Positions 36,503 to 45,816 of a stretch of DNA of 64,000 bases are shown one piece after another. Every line of letters begins with the position of its first letter. Positions within the stretch are counted from its first letter, which is position 1. The DNA comes from JAEYOM01 sp036260935 (GTDB lineage Bacteria; Bacillota; Clostridia; Acetivibrionales; DTU013): the NCBI GenBank assembly GCA_036260935.1, contig DATALQ010000014.1:90647-154646 (forward strand). Direction: 5' to 3'. Position numbers and translations under genes: made by a program. The notes beneath the pieces were generated by a model. The model was not told where the DNA came from, did not search any database, and saw only the letters and a program-made list of their open reading frames with translations.

Positions 36503-37870
36503 ATGATAAGAAAATGGTTCCAGTTGGACATGAAAGCGGATAAAGAAATAATTTCACTGGCCTGGCCGTCCATTACAGAACAGATACTTGAGATGATGGT
36601 CGGAATGGTCTCTACTATATTCATGGGCAGAATCGGCACTTATGCGGTTGCAGCCGTAGGTATGATCAATATGCTCATGGGGTTCATGCAAACGGTTTTT
36701 TCAGGCTTGTCTATCGGTACTACCGTAGTTATTGCAAGGGTCACGGGAGAAGGCAGCAAGGAAGAAGCCAAAAGAGCATTGATACAGTCTGGATATATGG
36801 CTATAGTTGTCGGAGTTCTCCTGGCGACCTTGGGCAGGGTTTTCTCAACTCAGCTGCTGGGATTGTTTTTCGGCGGAGCAGAAAAGGAAGTTTTCAACGC
36901 GGGGATCGGCTATTTCAATATAGTGCTTATAAACCTGCCGTTTCTCGTACTTGACATAATAGTATCGGGAGCGATGAGGGGAGCAGGGGATACGAAGACT
37001 CCTATGGTGATAACGGGCGGAGTCAATATTTTGAATATTATTTTGAATACGGCATTGATATTCGGCGTTCCAGCGCTTCATATACCTGCGTTCGGCATCA
37101 TTGGCTCGGCTATGGCTGTGACAGCCTCGAGAATAATTGGCGTGACAGTCAGGGTACTGGTTTTGTACAACCGAAAAGGGCTGAAGCTTAATCTGAGCCT
37201 CAAGGACGACTATACGATCAGGCCCGAAATGATGAAAAGGATTATCAACATTGGTGTCCCGGGCTTTATAGAACAGATGGTCATGCAGGGCGGTTTTCTA
37301 GTGCTTCAGATCATAATCGTCACGCTTGGAACAGTTTCAATGGCCGCATACCAGATTGGAATAAACATAAACGCTCTGGCTTTCTTTCCGATTTTCGGCT
37401 TTGCCATAGCCAATACTACCCTGGTCGGACAAAGCCTTGGGGAGAAGGACTATAAAAAGGCGGAAACATACGCATACGAAGGCTTGAAGATTACCATGGC
37501 GGTAGGCTTCGTTATAGGCATACTCATGGTTTTTTTCGCAAAACATCTTGCGGGCTGGTATTCAAACGATCCCCTTGTTATTAAGGAAGCGGTGGGTATA
37601 GTCTGTACTTTCGGTCTGATTGAACCGCTGCTGGCGATACTCAATCTATGCTCGGCTACCCTGAAGGCGGCAGGTGATATCAATTTTGTCATGGTAACTT
37701 CCTTTGTCGGTCTTTGGACTTTCAGGGTCGTTTTGTCCTACCTGCTCATAAGGGGGCTCGGAATAGGCCTGACAGCAGTTATGATAGGCATTTTCTTCGA
37801 TTTCAGTTCGAGATCGGCCATGTATCTCATCAGGATGAACAGGGGCAAATGGAAGTATCTTAAGGTTTGA
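36503..37870 (+). CDS. MATE family efflux transporter
   Basis: The 455-residue protein has about twelve membrane helices and the MATE internal repeat, with SWPSITEQILEMMVG-like opening and the repeated GMRGAGDTKTP and SLG(EKDYKK)AETYA blocks. These are drug/Na+ (or H+) antiporters that export cationic compounds. The ATG at 36503 has a good upstream GGGGTAAGAG. It is monocistronic or leads into the YlbF gene. Confidence 0.93.
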   Translation: MIRKWFQLDMKADKEIISLAWPSITEQILEMMVGMVSTIFMGRIGTYAVAAVGMINMLMGFMQTVFSGLSIGTTVVIARVTGEGSKEEAKRALIQSGYMAIVVGVLLATLGRVFSTQLLGLFFGGAEKEVFNAGIGYFNIVLINLPFLVLDIIVSGAMRGAGDTKTPMVITGGVNILNIILNTALIFGVPALHIPAFGIIGSAMAVTASRIIGVTVRVLVLYNRKGLKLNLSLKDDYTIRPEMMKRIINIGVPGFIEQMVMQGGFLVLQIIIVTLGTVSMAAYQIGININALAFFPIFGFAIANTTLVGQSLGEKDYKKAETYAYEGLKITMAVGFVIGILMVFFAKHLAGWYSNDPLVIKEAVGIVCTFGLIEPLLAILNLCSATLKAAGDINFVMVTSFVGLWTFRVVLSYLLIRGLGIGLTAVMIGIFFDFSSRSAMYLIRMNRGKWKYLKV

Positions 37871-37904
37871 TGGTAACACAAATCATTTTTTTGAATAAGA
37901 TGAT

Positions 37905-37963
37905 TTATGTAAACTGTACTTTAAAAGTAGGACAGCTTCAAACCTACAGGATAGTTTACATAA
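37905..37963. repeat. 59-bp nested inverted repeat between the MATE and YlbF genes
   Basis: TTATGTAAACT (37905-37915) is perfectly complementary to AGTTTACATAA (37953-37963). Inside lies a second smaller pair, GTAGG with CCTAC. It could be an RNA stem-loop in the leader of the YlbF gene, a pair of operator half sites or a small element end. No T tail is present. Confidence 0.75.
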
Positions 37964-37989
37964 TGAAAGCTGCGCTGAGGTGTAAAAAT

Positions 37990-38319
37990 ATGAGCATAAA
38001 TGATATTTTGCCCAAACTGGTTGAAGCAATAAAATCAAGTCCTGAATTTACAGGACTGAAGCAGGCAAAGTCTACTATTTCCAAAATGCCGGATCTGAAA
38101 CGGGAGCTTGAAGAATTTAACCTGGGTCAAAAACAATTATATTCCGGAAAATTAACAAATAAGGAGGCCGAGTCGAGAGCTGTACAGCTAAATACAAAAT
38201 TTAAAGACTTGTCAAGGATACCTGAGGTAAATAAATATATGAATGCTGCAAAGAATTTTGATCAACTCATGATAAGAATTTATAATGACATAAATGAGAC
38301 TCTGGAAAAGAGCTTATAG
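37990..38319 (+). CDS. YlbF/YmcA family regulator
   Basis: The 109-residue protein starts at ATG 37990 with GAGGTG upstream. It is a three-helix, charged protein with the Com_YlbF pattern of alternating hydrophobic heptads, including VNKYMNAAKNFDQLMIRIYND. YlbF and relatives form the Y-complex that controls RNase Y and development in Bacillus. Its promoter region has the 59-bp inverted repeat. It precedes the Phe-rich small protein on the same strand, 86 bp away. Confidence 0.85.
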   Translation: MSINDILPKLVEAIKSSPEFTGLKQAKSTISKMPDLKRELEEFNLGQKQLYSGKLTNKEAESRAVQLNTKFKDLSRIPEVNKYMNAAKNFDQLMIRIYNDINETLEKSL

Positions 38320-38405
38320 TTAACATAATACACGAAAAGTGGTAACCGATTCTGAACCTAAACATAATATACTAATGTATTTTAGTACTATGAGGAGGGT
38401 TTAAA

Positions 38406-38711
38406 TTGGATCAGAATGGAATCTATGCCACTGCACAGCCGATAAGCAGCCCTGCTGCATATGGGTATTCCGGATATCCGAGCTTTTCAGACTATGGAAT
38501 GCGCCAGGCTTATCCGGCCTATGGAGGATATCGGTACGTTCCGGGCGCTGACGGAGATCCGATGTCCGGTGTGGACCCGACGCCGTTCAGACAGCCATTC
38601 TTTTTTGGAGGAGGCAGGCCGTTCTTTTTTGGGTCCCCGTTTTTCCACCCGTTTTTCCATCCATTTTTCCATCCGTTTTTTAACCCGTTTTTCCCATTCT
38701 TCTTTTTCTAG
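38406..38711 (+). CDS. Small Phe/Pro-rich repeat protein of unknown function
   Basis: The 101-residue frame starts at TTG 38406 with GAGGAGGG 8 bp upstream, the strongest ribosome site in this stretch. Residues 1-60 are Gly/Tyr/Ser-rich and resemble a spore-coat or exported matrix protein. The C-terminal 40 residues are almost only Phe, Pro, Gly and His in the repeat FFHPFF, encoded by a 12-bp tandem DNA repeat. There is no signal peptide. Phe-rich low-complexity tails are rarely seen; function cannot be assigned. It could be a coat or phase-separating protein. Confidence 0.65.
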   Translation: MDQNGIYATAQPISSPAAYGYSGYPSFSDYGMRQAYPAYGGYRYVPGADGDPMSGVDPTPFRQPFFFGGGRPFFFGSPFFHPFFHPFFHPFFNPFFPFFFF

Positions 38712-38722
38712 GAGGAATTCAA

Positions 38723-38751
38723 GTGTTGCCGGGGTAATTATCCGGCAGCAC
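38723..38751. terminator. Hairpin between the Phe-rich gene and the PAP2 gene
   Basis: GTGTTGCCGG (38723-38732) pairs with CCGGCAGCAC (38742-38751), with one G-U pair. It sits between convergent genes and probably ends transcription from one or both sides; T tracts are modest. Confidence 0.6.
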
Positions 38752-38772
38752 ATCTACATATTTTATTTGTTT

Positions 38773-39558
38773 TCAAATGTAGCTATTGACAATCACGCCG
38801 AAAAGTCCCCAGGCGGTCCCGAGCGCAGCGCCTCCCATAACATCCCGCGGATAATGCATGCCAACGTAGATACGTGTTACGCCAACCAGTAAAGCGACCC
38901 CGTAAAGTATCAGCCAGCCGGAAAGGTTAAATTGATGATAGTGCGAGATCAATGCTGCCAGGAAAAAAATCTGGCTGGTGTGACCGCTGGGAAACGAATG
39001 CCCTCCGGCCCTCGAACCGACGATTCTTGCGTCTGCAAGCTTTATATATGGGCGTGTCCGGCAGATGACTACTTTCAGGAATTCGACCACGAGCCATAGC
39101 GACAGACTCCCTATTACGATCTCGTAAGCTAATAAATGGTTGACTTTCAGGAAGAAGATTACTGCCAGCCCCATAGCAAAAATGCCGCTCCCAATCTGCG
39201 TAATACCGAGCATGGTCCAATCCATCCAGCGCGTATGCAAACCGTGCAGGTTGAATACCTTGAAAGCCCATACGTCGATGCTCTGACCGGTTTTCCATAC
39301 AAGCGAGACACCTACAAGGCAGAAAACCAATACAAGAGTGATCAGATGTTTTTGAGCCTTCAAACGGATCCAGAAATGCTCCCAAAGGTAGGAGGGCATA
39401 AAGACCAGGGCTAATGTAAGAAGGATGCTCAGGCCGATTATCCAGTAAACGATGCTTATGCGTCTGAACCATTCCGCCGTCCTTAAACATTTCGCCTTTA
39501 TTTTATGTACCGGCCTGTGATTTATCTTGCTACTATTTTCTTTATCCTTATTTTGCAT
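38773..39558 (-). CDS. PAP2-family membrane phosphatase
   Basis: The ~261-residue membrane protein has about six helices and the three PAP2 motifs: KVVICRTRPY, FPSGHTSQIF and a third with GVTRIYVGMHYPRDV. It dephosphorylates lipid phosphates, for example undecaprenyl pyrophosphate or phosphatidate, at the membrane surface. ATG 39558 gives an 11-bp overlap with the lipid kinase gene upstream, indicating coupling; ATG-like starts further up (39579) also exist. The kinase/phosphatase pair suggests a role in phospholipid or undecaprenol turnover. Confidence 0.93.
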   Translation of the reverse strand: MQNKDKENSSKINHRPVHKIKAKCLRTAEWFRRISIVYWIIGLSILLTLALVFMPSYLWEHFWIRLKAQKHLITLVLVFCLVGVSLVWKTGQSIDVWAFKVFNLHGLHTRWMDWTMLGITQIGSGIFAMGLAVIFFLKVNHLLAYEIVIGSLSLWLVVEFLKVVICRTRPYIKLADARIVGSRAGGHSFPSGHTSQIFFLAALISHYHQFNLSGWLILYGVALLVGVTRIYVGMHYPRDVMGGAALGTAWGLFGVIVNSYI

Positions 39559-40534
39559 GGCTTTCACCCGTATTCGCATTTATACCGGTTGCAGCGGGCA
39601 ATATCACAGATAAGGCCTGATGCTGCATTTCAATTTGAACCGGACCCTCTCCGAGCTGGATTCCATCCGCCATAACAGCCATGGCAGGATGTGCTTCGAT
39701 ATTTATTCTGCTCACATGATAATTTCTGATTCGTGAGTCGTTTTCAACGTTCATTCCCGGTACCTTCAGCATATAACCGATAAGCAGGTCAAGCTTGGAA
39801 ATATCGGAACAGAAGAGGACATCGAATAAGCCGTCCCTGAAACAATCCGGCGTCCCGACATGAAAGTGGCGGCCTACGTACGGCATATTCGAAACAAGGA
39901 GCACATGGCCCGTATTTATGATTTCCTCATTTTCATCCAGCAGAATACGAATTTCGGAGGGAGGGGAGGCGGTCAGGGTCGCCAGAAATTCACCTACACG
40001 GGCAAGGTTGCCGTGCTGTATGTCGTCTCCTGCTTCGAAAAGTGCTGAAAAAAGCCCGACTGAGCAAATTTCAAGAAAAGGCATGCTTTTACCGCTGCAG
40101 GAAGCTATCCCCATATCTATTTTATGCCGCCTTCCTGTTCGCAATATATCGATCGCAGCGGGGATATCCGCCGGGATTCCGAGACCGAGCGCTACGTTAT
40201 TCTGCGTACCTGTAGGGATTATGCCGAGGGTGGCTTTCAAATCCTTCATTGCTCTGGCTACGGCAGATACGGTACCATCCCCTCCACACACTACAAAAGT
40301 ACGGAAGCCGTGTACGACGGCATCCCGTACTACGCTTTCCAGATCCGAATCTGGTTCGGTAAGGTAGGGCTCGGCTACAAAATGCCGGGCCTGCAATTCT
40401 TTTATTACATTCATTAGCTGCAGCGGTGATTCGCGATTTGCACCGGAAGCAGGATTGAATATCAGCTTGACACGCTTTCTAACATATCGGGGATATCCTT
40501 GTTTTTTCATAGTATTATTGTTTCTGCTCAGCAT
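39548..40534 (-). CDS. Diacylglycerol kinase-family lipid kinase
   Basis: The 328-residue protein has the DAGK catalytic motifs IFNPASG near the start, VVCGGDGTVSAVA and IPTGTQNNVALGLGIP. This matches YegS/DgkB-like kinases that phosphorylate diacylglycerol or related lipids in the cytoplasm. The start is 40534; an internal ATG at 40510 is possible. Translation is coupled to the PAP2 gene downstream, so the pair may interconvert a lipid and its phosphate. Confidence 0.92.
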   Translation of the reverse strand: MLSRNNNTMKKQGYPRYVRKRVKLIFNPASGANRESPLQLMNVIKELQARHFVAEPYLTEPDSDLESVVRDAVVHGFRTFVVCGGDGTVSAVARAMKDLKATLGIIPTGTQNNVALGLGIPADIPAAIDILRTGRRHKIDMGIASCSGKSMPFLEICSVGLFSALFEAGDDIQHGNLARVGEFLATLTASPPSEIRILLDENEEIINTGHVLLVSNMPYVGRHFHVGTPDCFRDGLFDVLFCSDISKLDLLIGYMLKVPGMNVENDSRIRNYHVSRINIEAHPAMAVMADGIQLGEGPVQIEMQHQALSVILPAATGINANTGESHAK

Positions 40535-40591
40535 CGTATTTTATCCGTATTATTTTATTATCCTGCAATTCTCATAACCCATACTTTTATG

Positions 40592-40622
40592 TTTCCAAGC
40601 TATTTCCAAGCTATTTCCAAGC
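40592..40622. repeat. Three tandem ~11-bp repeats upstream of the lipid kinase gene
   Basis: TTTCCAAGCTA recurs about three times at 11-bp spacing (40592-40622), in the gap between the divergent kinase and HD-protein genes. A period near the DNA helical turn suggests protein-binding sites or slippage. Confidence 0.6.
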
Positions 40623-40718
40623 GAAAAGATTTCATATGGAGAGGTCTATTGAAAAATAATGTTTGTATGGGTTATTATTATAGAAGTCTTGGAAATAACA
40701 TAAGAAAGCGTGATCAAA

Positions 40719-41309
40719 ATGAACAACGGGAAACCGTCCAGAGAGTATGCATATGATGTTTTGAAAAAGTACAACAAAAGCGATAGCCTGATAAAGCATG
40801 CGCTGTCAGTTGAAGCTGTGATGAAGCACTTTGCCGGGCTGTTGAACGAGGATGATCCTGAGAAATGGGGTATCGTAGGCCTGCTTCACGATGTGGATTA
40901 TGAAATGTACCCGGATCAGCATTGTGCCAAAGCCATCGATATACTTCGGGAGAATGGGTTCACCGATGACTATATACATGCGGTGGTCAGCCATGGCTTT
41001 GGGATATGCAACGATGTGGAGCCTACGGCACGCATGGAAAAGGTGCTGTATACGATAGACGAGCTTACGGGGCTGGTCACTGCTACAGCTTTAATGAGGC
41101 CAAGCCGGAGTGTCCTCGATACCGAGACTAAGTCTGTAATGAAAAAGTGGAAACAAAAAAACTTTGCGGCCGGTGTCAATCGGGAGATAATCGAAGAGGG
41201 GGCAAAAATGCTCGGGATGGAGCTCGGATTCATTGTTGAGGAGACGATAAACGGAATGCGGAAGGCTGCCGAAAGCATCGGGCTGAAGGGCGAGCCGGCA
41301 GGACAATAA
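40719..41309 (+). CDS. HD-domain hydrolase
   Basis: The ~196-residue protein has the HD metal-binding pattern in SLIKHALSVEAVMKH, then LLHDVDYE and VVSHGFG. These metal phosphohydrolases act on nucleotides or related phosphates. Start ATG 40719 is preferred, although GTG 40710 is in frame. The ribosome site is weak. It precedes an MFS exporter by 21 bp on the same strand and may share its transcript. Confidence 0.88.
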   Translation: MNNGKPSREYAYDVLKKYNKSDSLIKHALSVEAVMKHFAGLLNEDDPEKWGIVGLLHDVDYEMYPDQHCAKAIDILRENGFTDDYIHAVVSHGFGICNDVEPTARMEKVLYTIDELTGLVTATALMRPSRSVLDTETKSVMKKWKQKNFAAGVNREIIEEGAKMLGMELGFIVEETINGMRKAAESIGLKGEPAGQ

Positions 41310-41330
41310 ATAATTTATACGGGATAATTG

Positions 41331-42773
41331 ATGGATACAAGAAAACGCAATATTACAATAGCAATAGCAGTAGCCATGTTCCTGGGTGCTGTGGAAGGCA
41401 CGGTAGTAACTACTGCCATGCCGACAATAGTCAAGGAACTGAGCGGCTTTGAACTCATAAGCTGGGTTTTTTCCATATATCTTTTGACGTCTGCCGTTTC
41501 CATTCCTATTTGCGGAAAGCTCTGCGACCTATATGGAAGGAAGCACATACTTACCATCGGTATCGTGATATTTTTGGCAGGCAGTACCATGTGCGGCCTG
41601 TCGGCAAGCATGTATGAACTGATAGCTTTCCGCGCACTACAAGGGATAGGTGCCGGGGCGATATTTACAGTGACGTTCACCATAGTGGGCGACGTTTTCG
41701 AGCTTGAGGAGCGTGCAAAGGTACAGGGGTGGATGAACTCCACCTGGGGGGTCGCAAGCCTCGTCGGGCCTTTCGTCGGCGGCTTTCTGATCGATAATGT
41801 TTCGTGGCACTGGATCTTTTTTATTAACATACCTTTTGGGGTATTGTCGATAATACTGCTGCAGAGGAATCTAAGCGAAGACTTTGCACGGGAGAGGCAC
41901 AGGATCGATATGGCTGGCGCCGCGCTATTGTCGGCAGCCATAATAGCGCTTTTATACGGATTTCTGCTGTTTGGTGAGAATGATCTGGCCACAGCAGCAT
42001 GTCTGGCTGTCTCGGCAGGTTTTCTGGCTGTTTTCTATTTAGTTGAAAAAAGAGCGCGTGAACCGATAGTACCTTTTGACATTTTTACAAGGACGAGTAC
42101 TATTGTCAATGTAATAAGCTTTCTGGCTTCGGCAGTGTTGATCGCCATCAATGTTTACATGCCCTTGTACATACAGAATGTATTGGGCTTAAGCGCTACA
42201 GTGTCGGGCCTGACCATGGCTCCCATGTCCGTTACCTGGCTGTTGGGCTCAGTGTATGCGGGGAAGGCCATTCCGAGGTTTGGAGAAAAGGCGGTAATAG
42301 CGGTTTCGTCGCTGGTGATCGCAGCGGGCTGCCTGCTGATGCCTACGCTTGGACTGAATTCTCCGTTTTATCTGGTCATCGTTTACACGTCGTTTTTAGG
42401 GTGTGGCTTTGGCGTTGGTTTTACGACGCTGACCATAGTCGTGTTGATGTCGGTGGACTACGGTAAGCGCGGGGCGGCCACAGCCGCTAATTCTTTGGTC
42501 AGAACGCTGGGACAGACAATAGGGATAAGTATTTTCGGAAGCATTTTCAATCTCGAGATAGTAAAATACCTGACCAGTGTAGGTATTAAAGGAATAGACG
42601 CCGGAAACCTGTATTCCTCCACGAGTATCAACAACGCGGCGTATCTGGCTCAGGTCAGATTATCCCAGGTTTCGGGGCTTCATATAATTTATGCCGCGAT
42701 GATTCTGATTGCGCTGGTCAGCTTGATCTTATCCTTCCTTTTGCCCAAAGGCCAAACTGTTGAACCCGGGTAA
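41331..42773 (+). CDS. MFS drug exporter (DHA2, EmrB/QacA type)
   Basis: The 480-residue protein has about fourteen membrane helices. Motif A is RLCDLYGRK-like (GKLCDLYGRKH), and the DHA2 motif GAGAIFTVTF and WRWIFFINIP-like WHWIFFINIPFG are present. This describes proton-driven exporters of antiseptics and drugs. It ends 32 bp from the converging MacAB-like operon. Confidence 0.92.
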   Translation: MDTRKRNITIAIAVAMFLGAVEGTVVTTAMPTIVKELSGFELISWVFSIYLLTSAVSIPICGKLCDLYGRKHILTIGIVIFLAGSTMCGLSASMYELIAFRALQGIGAGAIFTVTFTIVGDVFELEERAKVQGWMNSTWGVASLVGPFVGGFLIDNVSWHWIFFINIPFGVLSIILLQRNLSEDFARERHRIDMAGAALLSAAIIALLYGFLLFGENDLATAACLAVSAGFLAVFYLVEKRAREPIVPFDIFTRTSTIVNVISFLASAVLIAINVYMPLYIQNVLGLSATVSGLTMAPMSVTWLLGSVYAGKAIPRFGEKAVIAVSSLVIAAGCLLMPTLGLNSPFYLVIVYTSFLGCGFGVGFTTLTIVVLMSVDYGKRGAATAANSLVRTLGQTIGISIFGSIFNLEIVKYLTSVGIKGIDAGNLYSSTSINNAAYLAQVRLSQVSGLHIIYAAMILIALVSLILSFLLPKGQTVEPG

Positions 42774-42805
42774 GGGGTATACTTTGGCCCATTGCCATAT
42801 GATTC

Positions 42806-43978
42806 TCATACGTGCCTGAGCGCGTCTATCGGGTTCAGTCTGCTTGCCTTTCTTGCCGGAGCAAATCCGAAGACAACGCCGACTATGCTTGAAAATCCGA
42901 CAGCGAGTACAACGGTCCAGATAGAGAATGGGAAAGGAAAGCCTATGAGCACAGCTGCAGCCGCGGCGATAAGCAGCCCGAGAACCATACCGATGATGCC
43001 TCCGAACAGTGATATGAATATGGATTCCATCAGGAACTGCAGCTGTATCCGCGAAGGCTCCGCTCCAAGCGCTTTTCTGAGGCCTATTTCCGTCGTCCGC
43101 TCGGTCACTGAGACAAGCATCATATTCATTATGCCTATACCGCCCACGATCAGGGAAATCGAAGCGATGCCTGCCAGCAGTAGCGACATCATACCTGTAA
43201 TGTTTCCCAGCGCACTAATGATATCCTGCATGTTGTAGACCTTGAAGGTATTGTCGTGGTAATTGAACGCCTGGTTCAGCACATTATTGATAGATGATAT
43301 GATTTCGTCAGATCTGGCCGGTTCGGACATATATACTTCGACGCTTGATATTGTGCTGACGCCAAGGTCGCTCATTGCAGCCGTATACGGTATCAGAACC
43401 GCGTCGTTCGTAGAAGTCGTGCTAAACCCGCTCTGTGCCTTTAATACGCCAATGATCGTATATGTTTCACCATTAACAAGCAACTGTCTTCCAATCGGTT
43501 GAATGCCGAAGAACATATCCCGTTCGATCTGGCTACCTATCACTGCTACCCGGTTTTTACAGTTTACATCCAGGATATTGATGCCTCTTCCGGCCCTGAT
43601 GGTATCGGAGTTCTTTCTGAAGTAATAATCGTTCCTGCCCTGAACCGATACGCCCGTTTCGACTGTCTTGCCGAATACTATAGAGGAACTCCCCGGGACA
43701 GTCGGGGAAACCCCGCTTACATATTCCAGACTGGAAAGCTTTTGCAGGTCCTGGGTGTTGAGGCCCCTTTTGAGCGGTGTCCCGGCTGCCTGTATAATCA
43801 GCTTGTCTGCGCCGAGTGCTGATATCTGGCTGGTTATGCTTGATGTTGCGCCCTGCACGATGCTGATCAGTGCAATTATCGATGCAATGCCTATCACGAT
43901 GCCGAGTACCGTCAGAAAGGAACGCATCTTGTTATGTATTATGTTGCCCCATGACATTTTTATGCTTTCCTTCAGCAT
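42806..43978 (-). CDS. MacB-like ABC permease (FtsX family)
   Basis: The ~390-residue protein has an N-terminal membrane helix, a ~200-residue extracellular domain, then three helices with IVGGIGIMNMMLVSVTERTTEIG split as VGGIGIMNMMLVSVTERT and GLRKALGA. This is the MacB permease layout without the ATPase fused. Its ATG overlaps the ATPase stop (TGATG). With the ATPase and the adaptor encoded just upstream it forms a YknYZ/MacAB-like pump for peptides, toxins or lipids in a Gram-positive envelope. Confidence 0.93.
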   Translation of the reverse strand: MLKESIKMSWGNIIHNKMRSFLTVLGIVIGIASIIALISIVQGATSSITSQISALGADKLIIQAAGTPLKRGLNTQDLQKLSSLEYVSGVSPTVPGSSSIVFGKTVETGVSVQGRNDYYFRKNSDTIRAGRGINILDVNCKNRVAVIGSQIERDMFFGIQPIGRQLLVNGETYTIIGVLKAQSGFSTTSTNDAVLIPYTAAMSDLGVSTISSVEVYMSEPARSDEIISSINNVLNQAFNYHDNTFKVYNMQDIISALGNITGMMSLLLAGIASISLIVGGIGIMNMMLVSVTERTTEIGLRKALGAEPSRIQLQFLMESIFISLFGGIIGMVLGLLIAAAAAVLIGFPFPFSIWTVVLAVGFSSIVGVVFGFAPARKASRLNPIDALRHV

Positions 43979-44661
43979 CAAACCGGTCCTCCCTCGCTGA
44001 GCCGCCCGTCCAGAATATTTACTATTCGTCCTGCATGCGCTGCTATGTTGATATCGTGTGTGATCATGATAATTGTGCGGCCTTCGGAATTCAGTTCCTC
44101 AAACAGCTCCATTATCTGAAGTCCCGATTTTTGGTCGAGTGCGCCGGTAGGCTCGTCTGCCAGCAATATAGCAGGCTCGGTCACCACAGACCGGGCTATT
44201 GCCACACGCTGCTGCTGTCCGCCTGAAAGCTGGTTCGGATAACTGTTGACCTTATCCGCCAGCCCTACTCGCTCAAGAATTGCCGCTGCCTTTTCTTCAC
44301 GTTCTGAAGGCGGGGTTTGGGAATATATCAGTGGCAGCTCGACGTTTTCTAGTGCATTTAGTCTGGGAAGCAGCTGAAAATTCTGAAATATGAAACCGAT
44401 CTCCCTGTTTCGAATCCTTGCAAGTTCTATTTCATTCAGTTCTTCGACATCCTGACCGTGCAGGATATAGCTTCCGCTCGTGGCGACGTCGAGACAGCCT
44501 ACTATATTCATCAGGGTTGATTTACCTGAGCCGGAAGGGCCAAGAACGGAAACGAATTCTCCTGCGCATACTTTCAGGTTGACATGATCGAGAGCCAATT
44601 GCCCTGTCTCTCCAACATAATAATATTTGACGATATCCCGCATATCGAGGATCTCTTTCAT
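43978..44661 (-). CDS. MacB-like ABC ATPase
   Basis: The 227-residue ATPase has Walker A GPSGSGKST, signature QLSGGQQQRVAIARS, Walker B LLADEPTGALD and the switch His in MITHD. It pairs with the permease encoded after it, overlapping by one base (TGATG). It also overlaps the adaptor gene by 4 bp, so the three genes are translated together. Confidence 0.94.
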   Translation of the reverse strand: MKEILDMRDIVKYYYVGETGQLALDHVNLKVCAGEFVSVLGPSGSGKSTLMNIVGCLDVATSGSYILHGQDVEELNEIELARIRNREIGFIFQNFQLLPRLNALENVELPLIYSQTPPSEREEKAAAILERVGLADKVNSYPNQLSGGQQQRVAIARSVVTEPAILLADEPTGALDQKSGLQIMELFEELNSEGRTIIMITHDINIAAHAGRIVNILDGRLSEGGPV

Positions 44662-45701
44662 CGGTTGCCTCCGCTGCCGGTGGAGCCTGTACCGGGCACG
44701 CTGCTGTCGGAGCTGACGTTACCGGAGCTGTTCGAACTGCCTCCGGCGCTGTTTGGAGCACTGCCGGTACCGGCGCCTCCAGTACTGTTGCTTCCGGTAC
44801 CGTTGCCGCTGCTTCCACGGTTTCCTCTCAAACCTCTGAACATGCCTCCGAAAGGTCCGCCTGTCGCGGATGCGGCTGACGCTGCAGCAGGGACCAGTAT
44901 GGTGTCGCCGTTGATCAATCCTCTGGTGATCTGTACATTTGTCCCGTCGTTTATGCCGAGTGTAATACCGACCTGTTTTATCCCCCTGCCCTCGCGCATA
45001 AATACGAAGGGATCGTTGTCCCGGTTGAATTGTATTGCTGTCATCGGCAACATTACCGTATTTTTGGCTCTTTTGTCCAAAATTCTTGCCTGGGCGGACA
45101 TTCCGACCATAAGGTCGTTATCGGATGGTAATGAAATAATCGAATTAAAATAGGTGACCCCGTTCTGATATATGCCATCCCTGGAAACGCTGTCCACGGT
45201 CCCCGCTATATCCCTGGCGAGGGCATTTATGGTAACTGTTGCGGCTTTGCCGACCGTTACCGCCGAGATATCGTATTCGTCTACCTGGACGGCCATCTGC
45301 AGATTGGCGTAATCCACGACCTTGCACAACTGGGCTCCGGGTGTCAGCTGTGCGTTAGGTACGGCGTCTAGCTGAGAAACTGTACCATCAAAAGGTGCGG
45401 TGATTTTTTGCCCCGCTGTAGTCTTCATAAGGATGTCGCCGCTTTTAACGGACTGTCCTTTGGATACTTCGATCGTTTTTATCTGGAGCGCTCTGTCCGC
45501 GTAAAGTATTTGACTTTTTTTCGCTGCGACATAGCCGGAAAAGCTGTAATAAGTAGTGATATCGCCTGTTGCTGTCTTCACTTCGGTAAAACCGGCGCCG
45601 ATGGGTCTGAAAATGCGCAATGCGGTAAAGCAAATAATCAACAGGGCTGCTACAGTCCATATTATTATTTTGGCTCTGGACTTCTTTTTCTTCTTCATCA
45701 T
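44658..45701 (-). CDS. MacA/YknX-like periplasmic-adaptor (HlyD/MFP) protein with Gly/Ser-rich tail
   Basis: The 347-residue protein has one N-terminal membrane helix (~10-30), then barrel-sandwich and beta-barrel blocks (SGYVAAKKSQILY, ITAPFDGTVSQL, VDEYDISAVTVG). This is the HlyD/MFP fold of adaptors for MacAB-type pumps. Its unusual part is the last ~75 residues, almost only Gly, Ser, Asn and Thr, which is not part of the fold. As the first gene of the operon it links the pump to the wall side. Start ATG 45701. Confidence 0.9.
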   Translation of the reverse strand: MMKKKKKSRAKIIIWTVAALLIICFTALRIFRPIGAGFTEVKTATGDITTYYSFSGYVAAKKSQILYADRALQIKTIEVSKGQSVKSGDILMKTTAGQKITAPFDGTVSQLDAVPNAQLTPGAQLCKVVDYANLQMAVQVDEYDISAVTVGKAATVTINALARDIAGTVDSVSRDGIYQNGVTYFNSIISLPSDNDLMVGMSAQARILDKRAKNTVMLPMTAIQFNRDNDPFVFMREGRGIKQVGITLGINDGTNVQITRGLINGDTILVPAAASAASATGGPFGGMFRGLRGNRGSSGNGTGSNSTGGAGTGSAPNSAGGSSNSSGNVSSDSSVPGTGSTGSGGNR

Positions 45702-45816
45702 GCTATGTTGCTCGTAAAGTGCATTTTATATTCCGAAGGGAGCCATAATGGCTATTTTTCGTCCCGGCCTTTCACCCGGCTTAGTATAATTGATATAATT
45801 ATGCTGGAGGTATTTT

